A stretch of DNA of 64,000 nucleotides, taken from positions 62,001 through 126,000 of the forward strand of contig JAUICM010000009.1 in the NCBI GenBank assembly GCA_030427885.1, written 5' to 3'. Below, in pieces: positions 17,339 to 24,449 of this stretch. The DNA comes from Rhodothermia bacterium. GTDB lineage: Bacteria; Bacteroidota; Rhodothermia; Balneolales; Balneolaceae. The notes below the pieces were generated by a model that was given only the letters and a program-made list of their open reading frames with translations, made no database searches and was not told where the DNA came from. A program made the translations under genes and the position numbers. Positions within the stretch are counted from its first letter, which is position 1. Each line of letters starts with the position of its first letter.

Positions 17339-17473
17339 ATGGATATTCAGGCGATAATAGCATTCACTCTTCTAATAATAGTATCGGCATACCTGTTGTT
17401 CAGATATGTGTACAAACCACTGCGCAAGTCACCAAGCGATGGAGATTGTGGGCCTGACTGCAATTGTGGGTGA
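17339..17473 (+). CDS. FeoB-associated Cys-rich membrane mini-protein
   Basis: A 44-residue protein starting one base after the feoB stop. One membrane helix (about 3-22, AIIAFTLLIIVSAYLLF) is followed by a basic stretch (KPLRK) and the tail DCGPDCNCG with Cys37, 41 and 43. This matches the plan of FeoB-associated Cys-rich proteins found after feoB in many bacteria. By position it probably interacts with FeoB or iron on the cytosolic side. The tail shares the tetrapeptide DCNC with the Cys-rich FeoA-like protein. Confidence 0.8.
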   Translation: MDIQAIIAFTLLIIVSAYLLFRYVYKPLRKSPSDGDCGPDCNCG

Positions 17474-17485
17474 AGGTCGAGAATA

Positions 17486-17533
17486 GATAGAGTAATAAAG
17501 TGATTGAAGCCCCTGTCACTCTATCACTTTATC
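17486..17533. repeat. Imperfect inverted repeat after the feo operon
   Basis: GATAGAGTAATAAAGTGA (17486-17503) faces TCACTCTATCACTTTATC (17516-17533) with a 12-nt loop, two mismatches and one wobble. The arms are built of GATARAGT-like units. There is no strong T-run, so it may be a dispersed repeat that also ends the transcript. Confidence 0.6.
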
Positions 17534-17589
17534 AACTTTCAACTCTCAATACACTAAAAAAAGAGGTCGAATTCGAGGGATAGTATTGC

Positions 17590-17597
17590 TAATTTTG
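17590..17597 (+). promoter_or_regulatory. Possible -7 element (TAATTTTG) of pyrF
   Basis: TAATTTTG fits TAnnTTTG and lies 20 nt before the pyrF ATG. No TTG stands at the -33 position (TCG is there), so the match is partial. Confidence 0.35.
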
Positions 17598-17617
17598 GGC
17601 CGCATCAAAAAAGTTAA

Positions 17618-18466
17618 ATGACCTACTTAGAAAAACTGCAGCAGGCTGTAAATACTTCTCAATCAACTCTTTGTGTTGGTCTGGATCCAAATCTGGAATT
17701 GATTCCAGAGGCGGTAAAAGAAAAATTCGATACCCAGGAAGAACAGGTAGCTTTCTTCTGTAAGATGGTGATCGATTATACTTACGATTCCTGTGCTGCT
17801 TACAAACCTAACCTTGCTTTCTTCGAAGCTCTGGGACCTGCGGGACTGGCGACATTTCTCGAAGTGATCGCTCACATTCCAAACGACCGTATTATAATTG
17901 CGGACGCTAAAAGAGGGGATATAAGTTCTACTGCAGAACATTACAAAAAAGCATTTTTTGATGGTTTCAAAGTGGATGCGATCACGCTTAACCCACTGAT
18001 GGGATTTGAGACCCTCGATGCATTTGCAGGGGATGAGTCGAAAGGTATTTATGTGTTGGCTCTTACTTCGAACCCTGGTGCAGACGATTTTCTGAAAAAG
18101 CCATTTGAAGGCTTTGATATGATGGGGCAGTATATAGCACATGAGCTTTTTGAGCGTTCAGTAAAAGTGGAGACTCATCTCGGAATGGTGATAGGCGCCA
18201 CTCAAACTGAAGAAGCAAGATCTGTAATAAAGCACCACTCAACGGGCAGCCTCTTAATACCCGGAATTGGGGCTCAGGGAGGGTCAGTAACGGATCTTGC
18301 GGAAGCCCTGAAAGAACATGAGGGAATTCCATTGATAAACTCGAGTAGGGGAATCATTTATGCGGGATCTGATCAGGAAAATTGGGTTGAACATGTATCC
18401 GCAAAAGCAAAGTCAACCAAAGAAGCACTATCTGAAATAACGGAGATGTATGTCGAAGCTTCCTGA
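17618..18466 (+). CDS. pyrF: Orotidine 5'-phosphate decarboxylase (long, type 2)
   Basis: 282 residues, matching the longer PyrF subgroup of Bacteroidota, Actinobacteria and others. It converts OMP to UMP, the last step of pyrimidine synthesis. LCVGLDPNLELIP at the N-terminus and the catalytic ADAKRGDIS block (Lys and Asp of the D-x-K-x2-D triad) are intact. The rnhA start lies 17 nt inside its 3' end, so the two are co-translated. Confidence 0.95.
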   Translation: MTYLEKLQQAVNTSQSTLCVGLDPNLELIPEAVKEKFDTQEEQVAFFCKMVIDYTYDSCAAYKPNLAFFEALGPAGLATFLEVIAHIPNDRIIIADAKRGDISSTAEHYKKAFFDGFKVDAITLNPLMGFETLDAFAGDESKGIYVLALTSNPGADDFLKKPFEGFDMMGQYIAHELFERSVKVETHLGMVIGATQTEEARSVIKHHSTGSLLIPGIGAQGGSVTDLAEALKEHEGIPLINSSRGIIYAGSDQENWVEHVSAKAKSTKEALSEITEMYVEAS

Positions 18467-18893
18467 GGTTATCGTATATACCGATGGTGCATGTAGTGGA
18501 AATCCCGGTCCCGGAGGTTGGGGAGCGATCCTGATCTATAAAGGGAAAGAAAAAGAGATATCAGGAGGCGACGCTCAAACCACTAATAACCGCATGGAAA
18601 TGAAAGCGGTGATAGAGGCTCTGAAAGCGATGAAGAAACCCTGCTATGTCAAGATCCACAGCGACAGTGCTCTTATCATAAATGCCATGACAAAAGGTTG
18701 GATCCAAAACTGGCAAAAAAAGGGCTGGAGAAAAGCAGACAAAAAACCTGTTGAGAATAAAGAGCTCTGGGAAGAAATGATCAAAGCAATGAATTCCCAC
18801 AAAGTGGAATGGATCAAAGTAAAAGGCCATTCCGGGCTGGAGCTTAATGAGCGTGTAGATCAGCTGGCGGTAGCTGAAAGCAAGAAGTTTTGA
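18450..18893 (+). CDS. rnhA: Ribonuclease HI
   Basis: 147 residues. It cleaves the RNA strand of RNA-DNA hybrids. Catalytic acids Asp12, Glu50, Asp72 and Asp137 and the assisting His127 are all present (YTDGACSGNPGPGGWG, NNRME, HSDSAL, GHSG, RVDQLA), so it should be active. The ATG at 18450 is inside pyrF. Confidence 0.96.
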   Translation: MSKLPEVIVYTDGACSGNPGPGGWGAILIYKGKEKEISGGDAQTTNNRMEMKAVIEALKAMKKPCYVKIHSDSALIINAMTKGWIQNWQKKGWRKADKKPVENKELWEEMIKAMNSHKVEWIKVKGHSGLELNERVDQLAVAESKKF

Positions 18894-18919
18894 CCACTGA
18901 TTCAGTGGTGTCGCTTTAT

Positions 18920-18991
18920 GTCATCCGGAGCGAAAGCGAAGAATCTTGTCGAATAAGTGATAAGATTCTTCGGAGGTATCCTCAGAATGAC
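18920..18991. repeat. Dispersed palindromic repeat, GTCATTCTGAG family, copy 2
   Basis: GTCATCCGGAG (18920-18930) faces CTCAGAATGAC (18981-18991), and an inner stem pairs AAGAATCTT (18939-18947) with AAGATTCTT (18962-18970). GAGCGAAAGCGAAGAA and GGAGGTATCCTCAGAATGAC show it is the same element as at 1875-1952. Confidence 0.8.
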
Positions 18992-19039
18992 TTTAGAATT
19001 AAATATATTCCAGAAACATAAATTAATTCCTTCTAAAAC

Positions 19040-19465
19040 ATGAGCGATCCTGTAGCACCATTTCATCTGGCCTTTCCGGTAAAAGACCTGGAAGAAACAT
19101 ACACCTTTTATACCGAGATACTGGGTTGTTCAACAGGCAGAACATCAGATCACTGGATCGATTTTAATATGTGGGGACACCAGGTAGTTGCACACCTAAG
19201 CCCTGATGAAGCAAAGGAATCAGCTAAAAATGCGGTAGACGGACATGGAGTACCGGTACGCCATTTCGGAGTGATCCTGGAGATGGATGAGTGGGAATTA
19301 CTGGCTGAAAAGGTAAAAAATGCAGGTATCGAGTTTGTGATCGAACCTTATATTCGTTTTAAAGGTGAACCTGGCGAACAAGCCACCATGTTCTTTCTTG
19401 ACCCGAGCGGTAATGCTTTGGAGTTCAAAGCATTTGGCGATAAGAGTCAGATCTTTGCTAAGTAA
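19040..19465 (+). CDS. VOC-superfamily (glyoxalase/bleomycin-resistance fold) protein
   Basis: 141 residues, one paired beta-alpha-beta-beta-beta unit as in glyoxalase-like proteins. [20 protein letters not shown] is the typical first repeat and [15 protein letters not shown] the typical end; His and Glu here would be metal ligands. VOC proteins range from dioxygenases to drug-binding proteins, and the substrate is not evident. It is followed 2 nt later by a small lipoprotein gene, probably one transcript. Confidence 0.85.
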   Translation: MSDPVAPFHLAFPVKDLEETYTFYTEILGCSTGRTSDHWIDFNMWGHQVVAHLSPDEAKESAKNAVDGHGVPVRHFGVILEMDEWELLAEKVKNAGIEFVIEPYIRFKGEPGEQATMFFLDPSGNALEFKAFGDKSQIFAK

Positions 19466-19467
19466 CA

Positions 19468-19848
19468 ATGATTAAAGAGAGAAAGAATATTTTAGCGTCT
19501 TCATTAATGCTTTTGTTCATGACATTAGCATTAAACAGCTGTGTTCGGGAAGGATTGGACGAGCAACTGTATGTTGAATTCAAAACCGGATTCAACTCAA
19601 CAGATGTGACGATTACAATTGACGGAGAGTTACTCTATCAAAACAACATCACAACAGATACCTCCGGATACGCTGCACTTTTTACCACCGAATTGCTCGT
19701 TGGTGATTATAATATTTCAGTATCAGCAGACACAGCCCAGCGCTCTGAAAGCTTTGACCTGAATACTCCCCTTTTGATCGAAGTGCGCAATTCGGATTCG
19801 CTGGGACTTCAGTTTAACTACCGGGAACTAAACGTACAGGTTAATTAA
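19468..19848 (+). CDS. Small lipoprotein of unknown function
   Basis: 126 residues. A lipoprotein signal ends at LALNSC (lipobox; Cys about residue 25), so the protein should be lipid-anchored in the envelope. The rest looks like one Ig-like or transthyretin-like beta domain, possibly related to carboxypeptidase regulatory-like domains. I do not recognise a specific family. Its 3' end overlaps the convergent ABC-F gene by 8 nt. Confidence 0.7.
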   Translation: MIKERKNILASSLMLLFMTLALNSCVREGLDEQLYVEFKTGFNSTDVTITIDGELLYQNNITTDTSGYAALFTTELLVGDYNISVSADTAQRSESFDLNTPLLIEVRNSDSLGLQFNYRELNVQVN

Positions 19849-21802
19849 GTTCCTGTTCTACTGATTCTATCCGGGTTGAATAATCCTCCCATTGGTACAT
19901 CAGGTCAGTAAGTGATTTTTTGATTTCCTCATATTCCAGTGAAACCTTTTTGACCATATCGGGATCATCATAGAAATCCGTTTGCCCCATTTGCTCCTCG
20001 ATCTCAGCCTTACGGGTCTCTTTCTCTTCGATCTCTTTCTCAACTTTCTGAAGTTTATTCTTGATAGGCTTAACCCGTTTGTTGAGTTCATTTCTGCGCT
20101 CAGCCTCAAGCCGGCGTTCTTCTTTTCTGGATAAATTACCCGAAGAAGTTCCTTCGTCCTTCGCCACCCGTCCTTCGCTATTATTAAGCTCTTCTTCTTC
20201 TCTTTTTTTATCCAGGAAATATGAGACATTTCCAAGATATGTCCTGAGTTTGCCGGGTTGTATCTCAAGCACTTTATTAACGATAGGATCCAGAAAAGCC
20301 CTGTCGTGGGATACAATCATACAAGTACCTTCGTACTGCTGAAGAGCTTGCTGCAGAATATTCTTACTGCTCATATCAAGGTGGTTGGTTGGCTCATCAA
20401 AGATCAGGAAGTTAGCCGGAGAGAGCAGCATTTTAGCCAGTGCCAGCCTGCTTTTTTCTCCACCTGAAAGCACCTTAACTTTCTTGAATACATCATCCCC
20501 TGTAAAGAGGAAACTACCCAGGATCGACCGAAGCCGGCTTTCCTTTTCACCGGAACCCGCATGCAGCATGATCTCTAAAGGATCTTTGGTCAGATCAAGT
20601 TCTTCCGCCTGATGCTGTGCAAAATAGGACGTGGTAACTTTATGGCCTTCTTTCTTGGTGCCGCCCTGAATGGGTTCATTTCCTGACAGGATCCGTATCA
20701 GTGTTGATTTTCCTGCCCCGTTTGGCCCTACAACCGCGATCTTATCACCACGTTCGATCTCAAGGTCGATACCGTTGAATACCGTATTGTCGCCATACCG
20801 TTTTACAACCTGATCAAGTTGCATCACCACCTGGCCACTTCGTTCCGGAGTAGGGAAGCGGAATGATACCGAAGCCAGCTCATCTTCAACCTCAATACGA
20901 TCAATTTTTTCGAGCTGTTTAACCCGGCTTTGAACCTGTCGAGCTTTGGAGGCCTTGTACCGGAACCGTTCAATGAATTCCTCTGTCTCTTTTAACTGTT
21001 TCTCCTGATTCTTTTGTGCGTTTAGCAGCAGCTCACGCTCTTCTTCCCATTTCGCTTCATAGAAAGAATAATTTCCGGAATAATCACTCATACTGCCCTG
21101 CCGGATCGCCAGCGTTCTGGTAGTGATGGTATCCAGGAAAGTCCGGTCGTGAGAAACTACAATTACAGCACCATCATAACTTTTCAGGAAGTTCTCCATC
21201 CACTGCAAAGATTCAATATCCAGGTGGTTGGTCGGCTCATCGAGCAACAGGTAGGTGGGAGTTTTAAGGAGTAGCTTTGCCAGGGCAATACGCATCAGCC
21301 AGCCCCCGCTGAACTCAGATGTGGACCTGTTGAAATCGGATTCAGAAAACCCAAGACCCATCAGCACTTTCTCGACCTGAGCTCTCAGACTGTATAAGCC
21401 TGATGTTTCCAGTTTTGTCTGCAGAGCTCCATATCGTTCTAACAAGCGTTCATATTCTGCGGATTCATGATCTGTATGACCAAGTTTTTCCTGGATAGAT
21501 TTTACTTCCATTTCCAGGTCAAAAAGTTCTTTAAAAGCAGTTTCAACTTCCTCGATCACAGTTAGTGTGAAATCGGGATCAACACCATCCTGAGGCAGAT
21601 ATCCTAAGGTTTCTGTGCTTGAATAGGAAACATGACCGCCATCAGTTTCCTGTATTCCGACAATGATCTTCAAAAGGGTGGATTTCCCGGCACCATTAGG
21701 GCCAACAAGCCCAACACGCTCACCCGGATTAATGATCGTGGAGATCCCGTCAAGCAGATCCCGGTCTCCCAGGGAAAGTGTGATATTATCTAGCTGAAGC
21801 AT
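19841..21802 (-). CDS. ABC-F family ATPase (Uup/YheS-like)
   Basis: 653 residues with two ABC ATPase domains and no membrane segment, so it is a soluble ribosome-associated ABC-F protein of the translation-factor type. The first Walker A is GPNGAGKST (34-42), the second lies near residue 360, and signatures FSGGW and LSGGEKSRLALAK are present. A charged linker follows the first domain, and a coiled coil (KKEERR ... EIEEKETRKAEIEEQ) occupies the C-terminus, as in Uup. The segment NSEGRVAKDEGTSSGN at the junction is encoded by a short direct repeat. It lies 12 nt downstream of lysC. Confidence 0.9.
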   Translation of the reverse strand: MLQLDNITLSLGDRDLLDGISTIINPGERVGLVGPNGAGKSTLLKIIVGIQETDGGHVSYSSTETLGYLPQDGVDPDFTLTVIEEVETAFKELFDLEMEVKSIQEKLGHTDHESAEYERLLERYGALQTKLETSGLYSLRAQVEKVLMGLGFSESDFNRSTSEFSGGWLMRIALAKLLLKTPTYLLLDEPTNHLDIESLQWMENFLKSYDGAVIVVSHDRTFLDTITTRTLAIRQGSMSDYSGNYSFYEAKWEEERELLLNAQKNQEKQLKETEEFIERFRYKASKARQVQSRVKQLEKIDRIEVEDELASVSFRFPTPERSGQVVMQLDQVVKRYGDNTVFNGIDLEIERGDKIAVVGPNGAGKSTLIRILSGNEPIQGGTKKEGHKVTTSYFAQHQAEELDLTKDPLEIMLHAGSGEKESRLRSILGSFLFTGDDVFKKVKVLSGGEKSRLALAKMLLSPANFLIFDEPTNHLDMSSKNILQQALQQYEGTCMIVSHDRAFLDPIVNKVLEIQPGKLRTYLGNVSYFLDKKREEEELNNSEGRVAKDEGTSSGNLSRKEERRLEAERRNELNKRVKPIKNKLQKVEKEIEEKETRKAEIEEQMGQTDFYDDPDMVKKVSLEYEEIKKSLTDLMYQWEDYSTRIESVEQELN

Positions 21803-21814
21803 GTGTTAATTATT

Positions 21815-23179
21815 CTATTCAAATAGTTTAGTATGAATGCTTCTGGCCACATCCAGCATCTTATCCTGATCCACTACAATGCTCAGGATGCGTTTTTCTT
21901 TGGTGAAAGTGATCATGTCAATATCGGTGTCTTTAACAGAATTGAATATTTTGCTTGTCAGATCATCGATATTTGAAAGTGAGCATCCGATAAGACTCAC
22001 CAGGCCCTTTTTGCGCTCCAGCTTAACAGTTCCAACTTCAATTAAATTCTTTGAAAGGACATCGAGCTTTTCGGAATCAGTGAGTGATATAGTTACGGAA
22101 GCTTCGGTGGTGTTCACTGCATCAACCGGAAGCCGTTGATTTTCGAGCTCCTCAAATACATTGGTCAAAAAGGAATAACCCATTACCGTTTCATAAGCAC
22201 TCACGGTAACCAAAGCAGCATTGTCCTTAAACGACATGGCCAGAATATCTTTATTCAATTCCGACTCACGAACAATCTTTGTCCCCGAAGCCTCGGGATC
22301 AAAAATATTCTTTACCAATACAGGGATATTCCGTTCCTGAGCTGGTTTAAGAGTGGAAGGGTGGAGCACCTTTGCTCCGTAAAATGCCATTTCTGTTGCA
22401 TCAAAATAGCTAAGCTCTGCGATAGGTTTTGCATCATCGATAAATCGGGGATCGCTGGTATAAATTCCACTCACATCCGTCCATATCTCAATAGTGTTCG
22501 AATTCAATGCACCTCCGATAAGGCTTGCGGTATAGTCGGAGCCTTCAAAGCCCAGGGTAGTGGTTGTGCCATCAGGTGCCTCCCCATAAAAACCGCCAAT
22601 AATCGGGGTGAAGCCGCTTTCGAGCACAGTTTCAAGAGAACCGCAGCGTTGGTTGATCAGCATTCTGTTTGGGTTGGCATGACCGTATTCAGCATCGGTT
22701 TTAATGATCTTTTTTGCATCGATGTACTGAGTGAGCAAATTCACAGCCAATCCACATTGAGCAAGGAGATAAGAGGATATCTGCTCTCCAATACTGGCGA
22801 TTGCGTCTTTCATTTTATCTGAAAGTTCAGCTTGTTCTTTCGTATACAAGAGAAGCTTTTTCAGCAGCCCGACCTTTTCGGAAAGTTTTTTCTCACAACT
22901 TTCACGAATCAGTTCATTTTTAGCATGTGGATTTTCAGTTAGAAAATCATTGATGATGGTAAGATGACGATCCTGAATGCTGTCTGCAATTTCGGTAGCC
23001 TTATCCAAATCTCCTGAAGCTGCGAGTTTTGCAGATTCGATCAACTGGCGTGTAGTTCGGGCTGTAGCCGATACAATTACAACCGGAGCTTCATACCCTC
23101 TGATGATCTCCAGGACCTGTTTCCAGGTCTTGTGATCATTCATTGAAGTTCCGCCAAATTTAAGTACGTTAATATCCAT
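21815..23179 (-). CDS. lysC: Aspartate kinase (lysine-sensitive type, monofunctional)
   Basis: 454 residues. It phosphorylates aspartate at the entry to the lysine/DAP, threonine and methionine pathway. VLKFGGTSMND opens the kinase domain, EGSDYTASLIGGAL and TDVSGIYTSDPR are conserved, and two ACT domains follow (about 300-454). There is no homoserine dehydrogenase fusion. It lies downstream of lysA on the same strand with a strong hairpin between them. Feedback inhibition by lysine is expected of the family but not shown here. Confidence 0.93.
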   Translation of the reverse strand: MDINVLKFGGTSMNDHKTWKQVLEIIRGYEAPVVIVSATARTTRQLIESAKLAASGDLDKATEIADSIQDRHLTIINDFLTENPHAKNELIRESCEKKLSEKVGLLKKLLLYTKEQAELSDKMKDAIASIGEQISSYLLAQCGLAVNLLTQYIDAKKIIKTDAEYGHANPNRMLINQRCGSLETVLESGFTPIIGGFYGEAPDGTTTTLGFEGSDYTASLIGGALNSNTIEIWTDVSGIYTSDPRFIDDAKPIAELSYFDATEMAFYGAKVLHPSTLKPAQERNIPVLVKNIFDPEASGTKIVRESELNKDILAMSFKDNAALVTVSAYETVMGYSFLTNVFEELENQRLPVDAVNTTEASVTISLTDSEKLDVLSKNLIEVGTVKLERKKGLVSLIGCSLSNIDDLTSKIFNSVKDTDIDMITFTKEKRILSIVVDQDKMLDVARSIHTKLFE

Positions 23180-23200
23180 TTATCTCCTAAAAACTGGGCT

Positions 23201-23208
23201 CAAAAATA
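23201..23208 (-). promoter_or_regulatory. Possible -7 element (TATTTTTG) of lysC
   Basis: On the minus strand TATTTTTG fits TAnnTTTG, about 22 nt before the lysC ATG and downstream of the hairpin at 23273-23233. The -33 position reads TTT, not TTG. If real, lysC has its own start and a very short leader, too short for a lysine riboswitch. Confidence 0.35.
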
Positions 23209-23232
23209 CGGGGTTTGGGGAAGTATTGAAAT

Positions 23233-23273
23233 GACTATTGACCAAGGAACATGTAGTTCTTTGGTCAATAGTC
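23233..23273 (-). terminator. 41-nt near-perfect hairpin between lysA and lysC
   Basis: An 18-nt arm (23233-23250, GACTATTGACCAAGGAAC) pairs with 23256-23273 across a 5-nt loop, with a single G-T wobble. On the lysA-lysC strand it is followed by ATTTCAATACTT, a weak T-tract. It probably terminates or attenuates lysA transcription, but GACTATTGACC also resembles dispersed repeats. Confidence 0.55.
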
Positions 23274-23290
23274 TGGGGTCGATTGTCAAG

Positions 23291-24448
23291 CTAGGCTAGC
23301 TCATCAGAATAAACAGACGCGATCTGGGGCCGTAGATTATACTGGCTCTTCATCACTTCACCATAAGCTCCACAACTTCTGATTGCTACCAGATCTCCAC
23401 GGTGAAGTTCCGGGATCTCAATATCCTTTCGGAAGGTATCAGAGCTTTCACAGATAGGTCCCACCACATCGTACTTTTTTGGAGGGAGTTCACTGGTGAG
23501 TACATCAATATTATGGCTTGCCTGATAGAGAGCCGGACGGATGAGTTCAGTCATACCTGCATCAACCACAGCAAAATTTTTAGCTCTGCCACTTTTGGTG
23601 TAAAGCACTTTTGTGATCAGACTACCGGATTGACCAATGATGGATCTTCCAAGTTCAAAGTGAAGTTTTTGGTGATCTTTCAGCACGATATGTTCATCAA
23701 ACAATCCAAAGAAACTCTCAAAGTCAGGAATAGAATGTCCGTTCGGATCGGCATAATTGATCCCAAATCCCCCTCCCACATTGATCACACTAAGTTTGAA
23801 TCCCTTATCCTCAATATAGTTATTCAATTCATTGGCGCGGGAGCATAACTCGCGAAAGGGTTCCAGTTTTTCAACCTGAGACCCTATATGAAAATGGATC
23901 CCGATCAATTCGAGGTTTTCAAGTTCAGGCAGTTTATCAAGAACGTCATCAAGATCTTCTTCATTGATACCAAATTTGTTTTCATTCAAACCGGTTGTGA
24001 TATAATGATGAGTTTCAGCATTCACATTAGGATTCAGACGAAGCGCTATTCGTGCTCGTGTTCCTATTTTTGAAGCAAGTGAATTGATGACCTCAAGCTC
24101 CTGGGGAGATTCGCAGTTAAAGCAAAAAATATCTTTTTCGAGTGCAAGAAGTATCTCGTCATCACTTTTACCAACACCTGCAAAAGCGATGTCAGCCGGA
24201 GTAAAACCAGCTTCAAGAGCCCGGGTAATCTCACCCCCGCTTACACAATCAGCGCCCAGACCGTAGCTGCGAATCAACTCCAGTAATCGGGTCTGATGAT
24301 TCGCTTTTAGCGCAAAATGGATGTGATAGCCCCTGGACAGACCATGCTCCTTAACGGCTGTTAGTGTGCTTCGGAGTACATCCAGGTCATAGTAATAAAA
24401 GGGGGTCTTTAACCCTCTGAGTGAATCTATAATTTGATCAGGGAACAT
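23291..24448 (-). CDS. lysA: Diaminopimelate decarboxylase
   Basis: 385 residues, fold-type III PLP enzyme. It converts meso-diaminopimelate to lysine. Lys48 in HFALKAN is the PLP lysine; GADCVSGGEI, the HIGSQ motif, the GGGFGINY phosphate loop and CESSD (second-subunit Cys) are all present. It starts 1 nt after the stop of the antiporter gene, so the two are translated from one message. lysC follows 111 nt downstream. Confidence 0.94.
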   Translation of the reverse strand: MFPDQIIDSLRGLKTPFYYYDLDVLRSTLTAVKEHGLSRGYHIHFALKANHQTRLLELIRSYGLGADCVSGGEITRALEAGFTPADIAFAGVGKSDDEILLALEKDIFCFNCESPQELEVINSLASKIGTRARIALRLNPNVNAETHHYITTGLNENKFGINEEDLDDVLDKLPELENLELIGIHFHIGSQVEKLEPFRELCSRANELNNYIEDKGFKLSVINVGGGFGINYADPNGHSIPDFESFFGLFDEHIVLKDHQKLHFELGRSIIGQSGSLITKVLYTKSGRAKNFAVVDAGMTELIRPALYQASHNIDVLTSELPPKKYDVVGPICESSDTFRKDIEIPELHRGDLVAIRSCGAYGEVMKSQYNLRPQIASVYSDELA

Positions 24449-24449
24449 G

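Noticed and set aside
23180-23290. Lysine riboswitch ahead of lysC
   Set aside because: The 111-nt spacer is shorter than a lysine riboswitch (about 170 nt or more) and contains only one hairpin.
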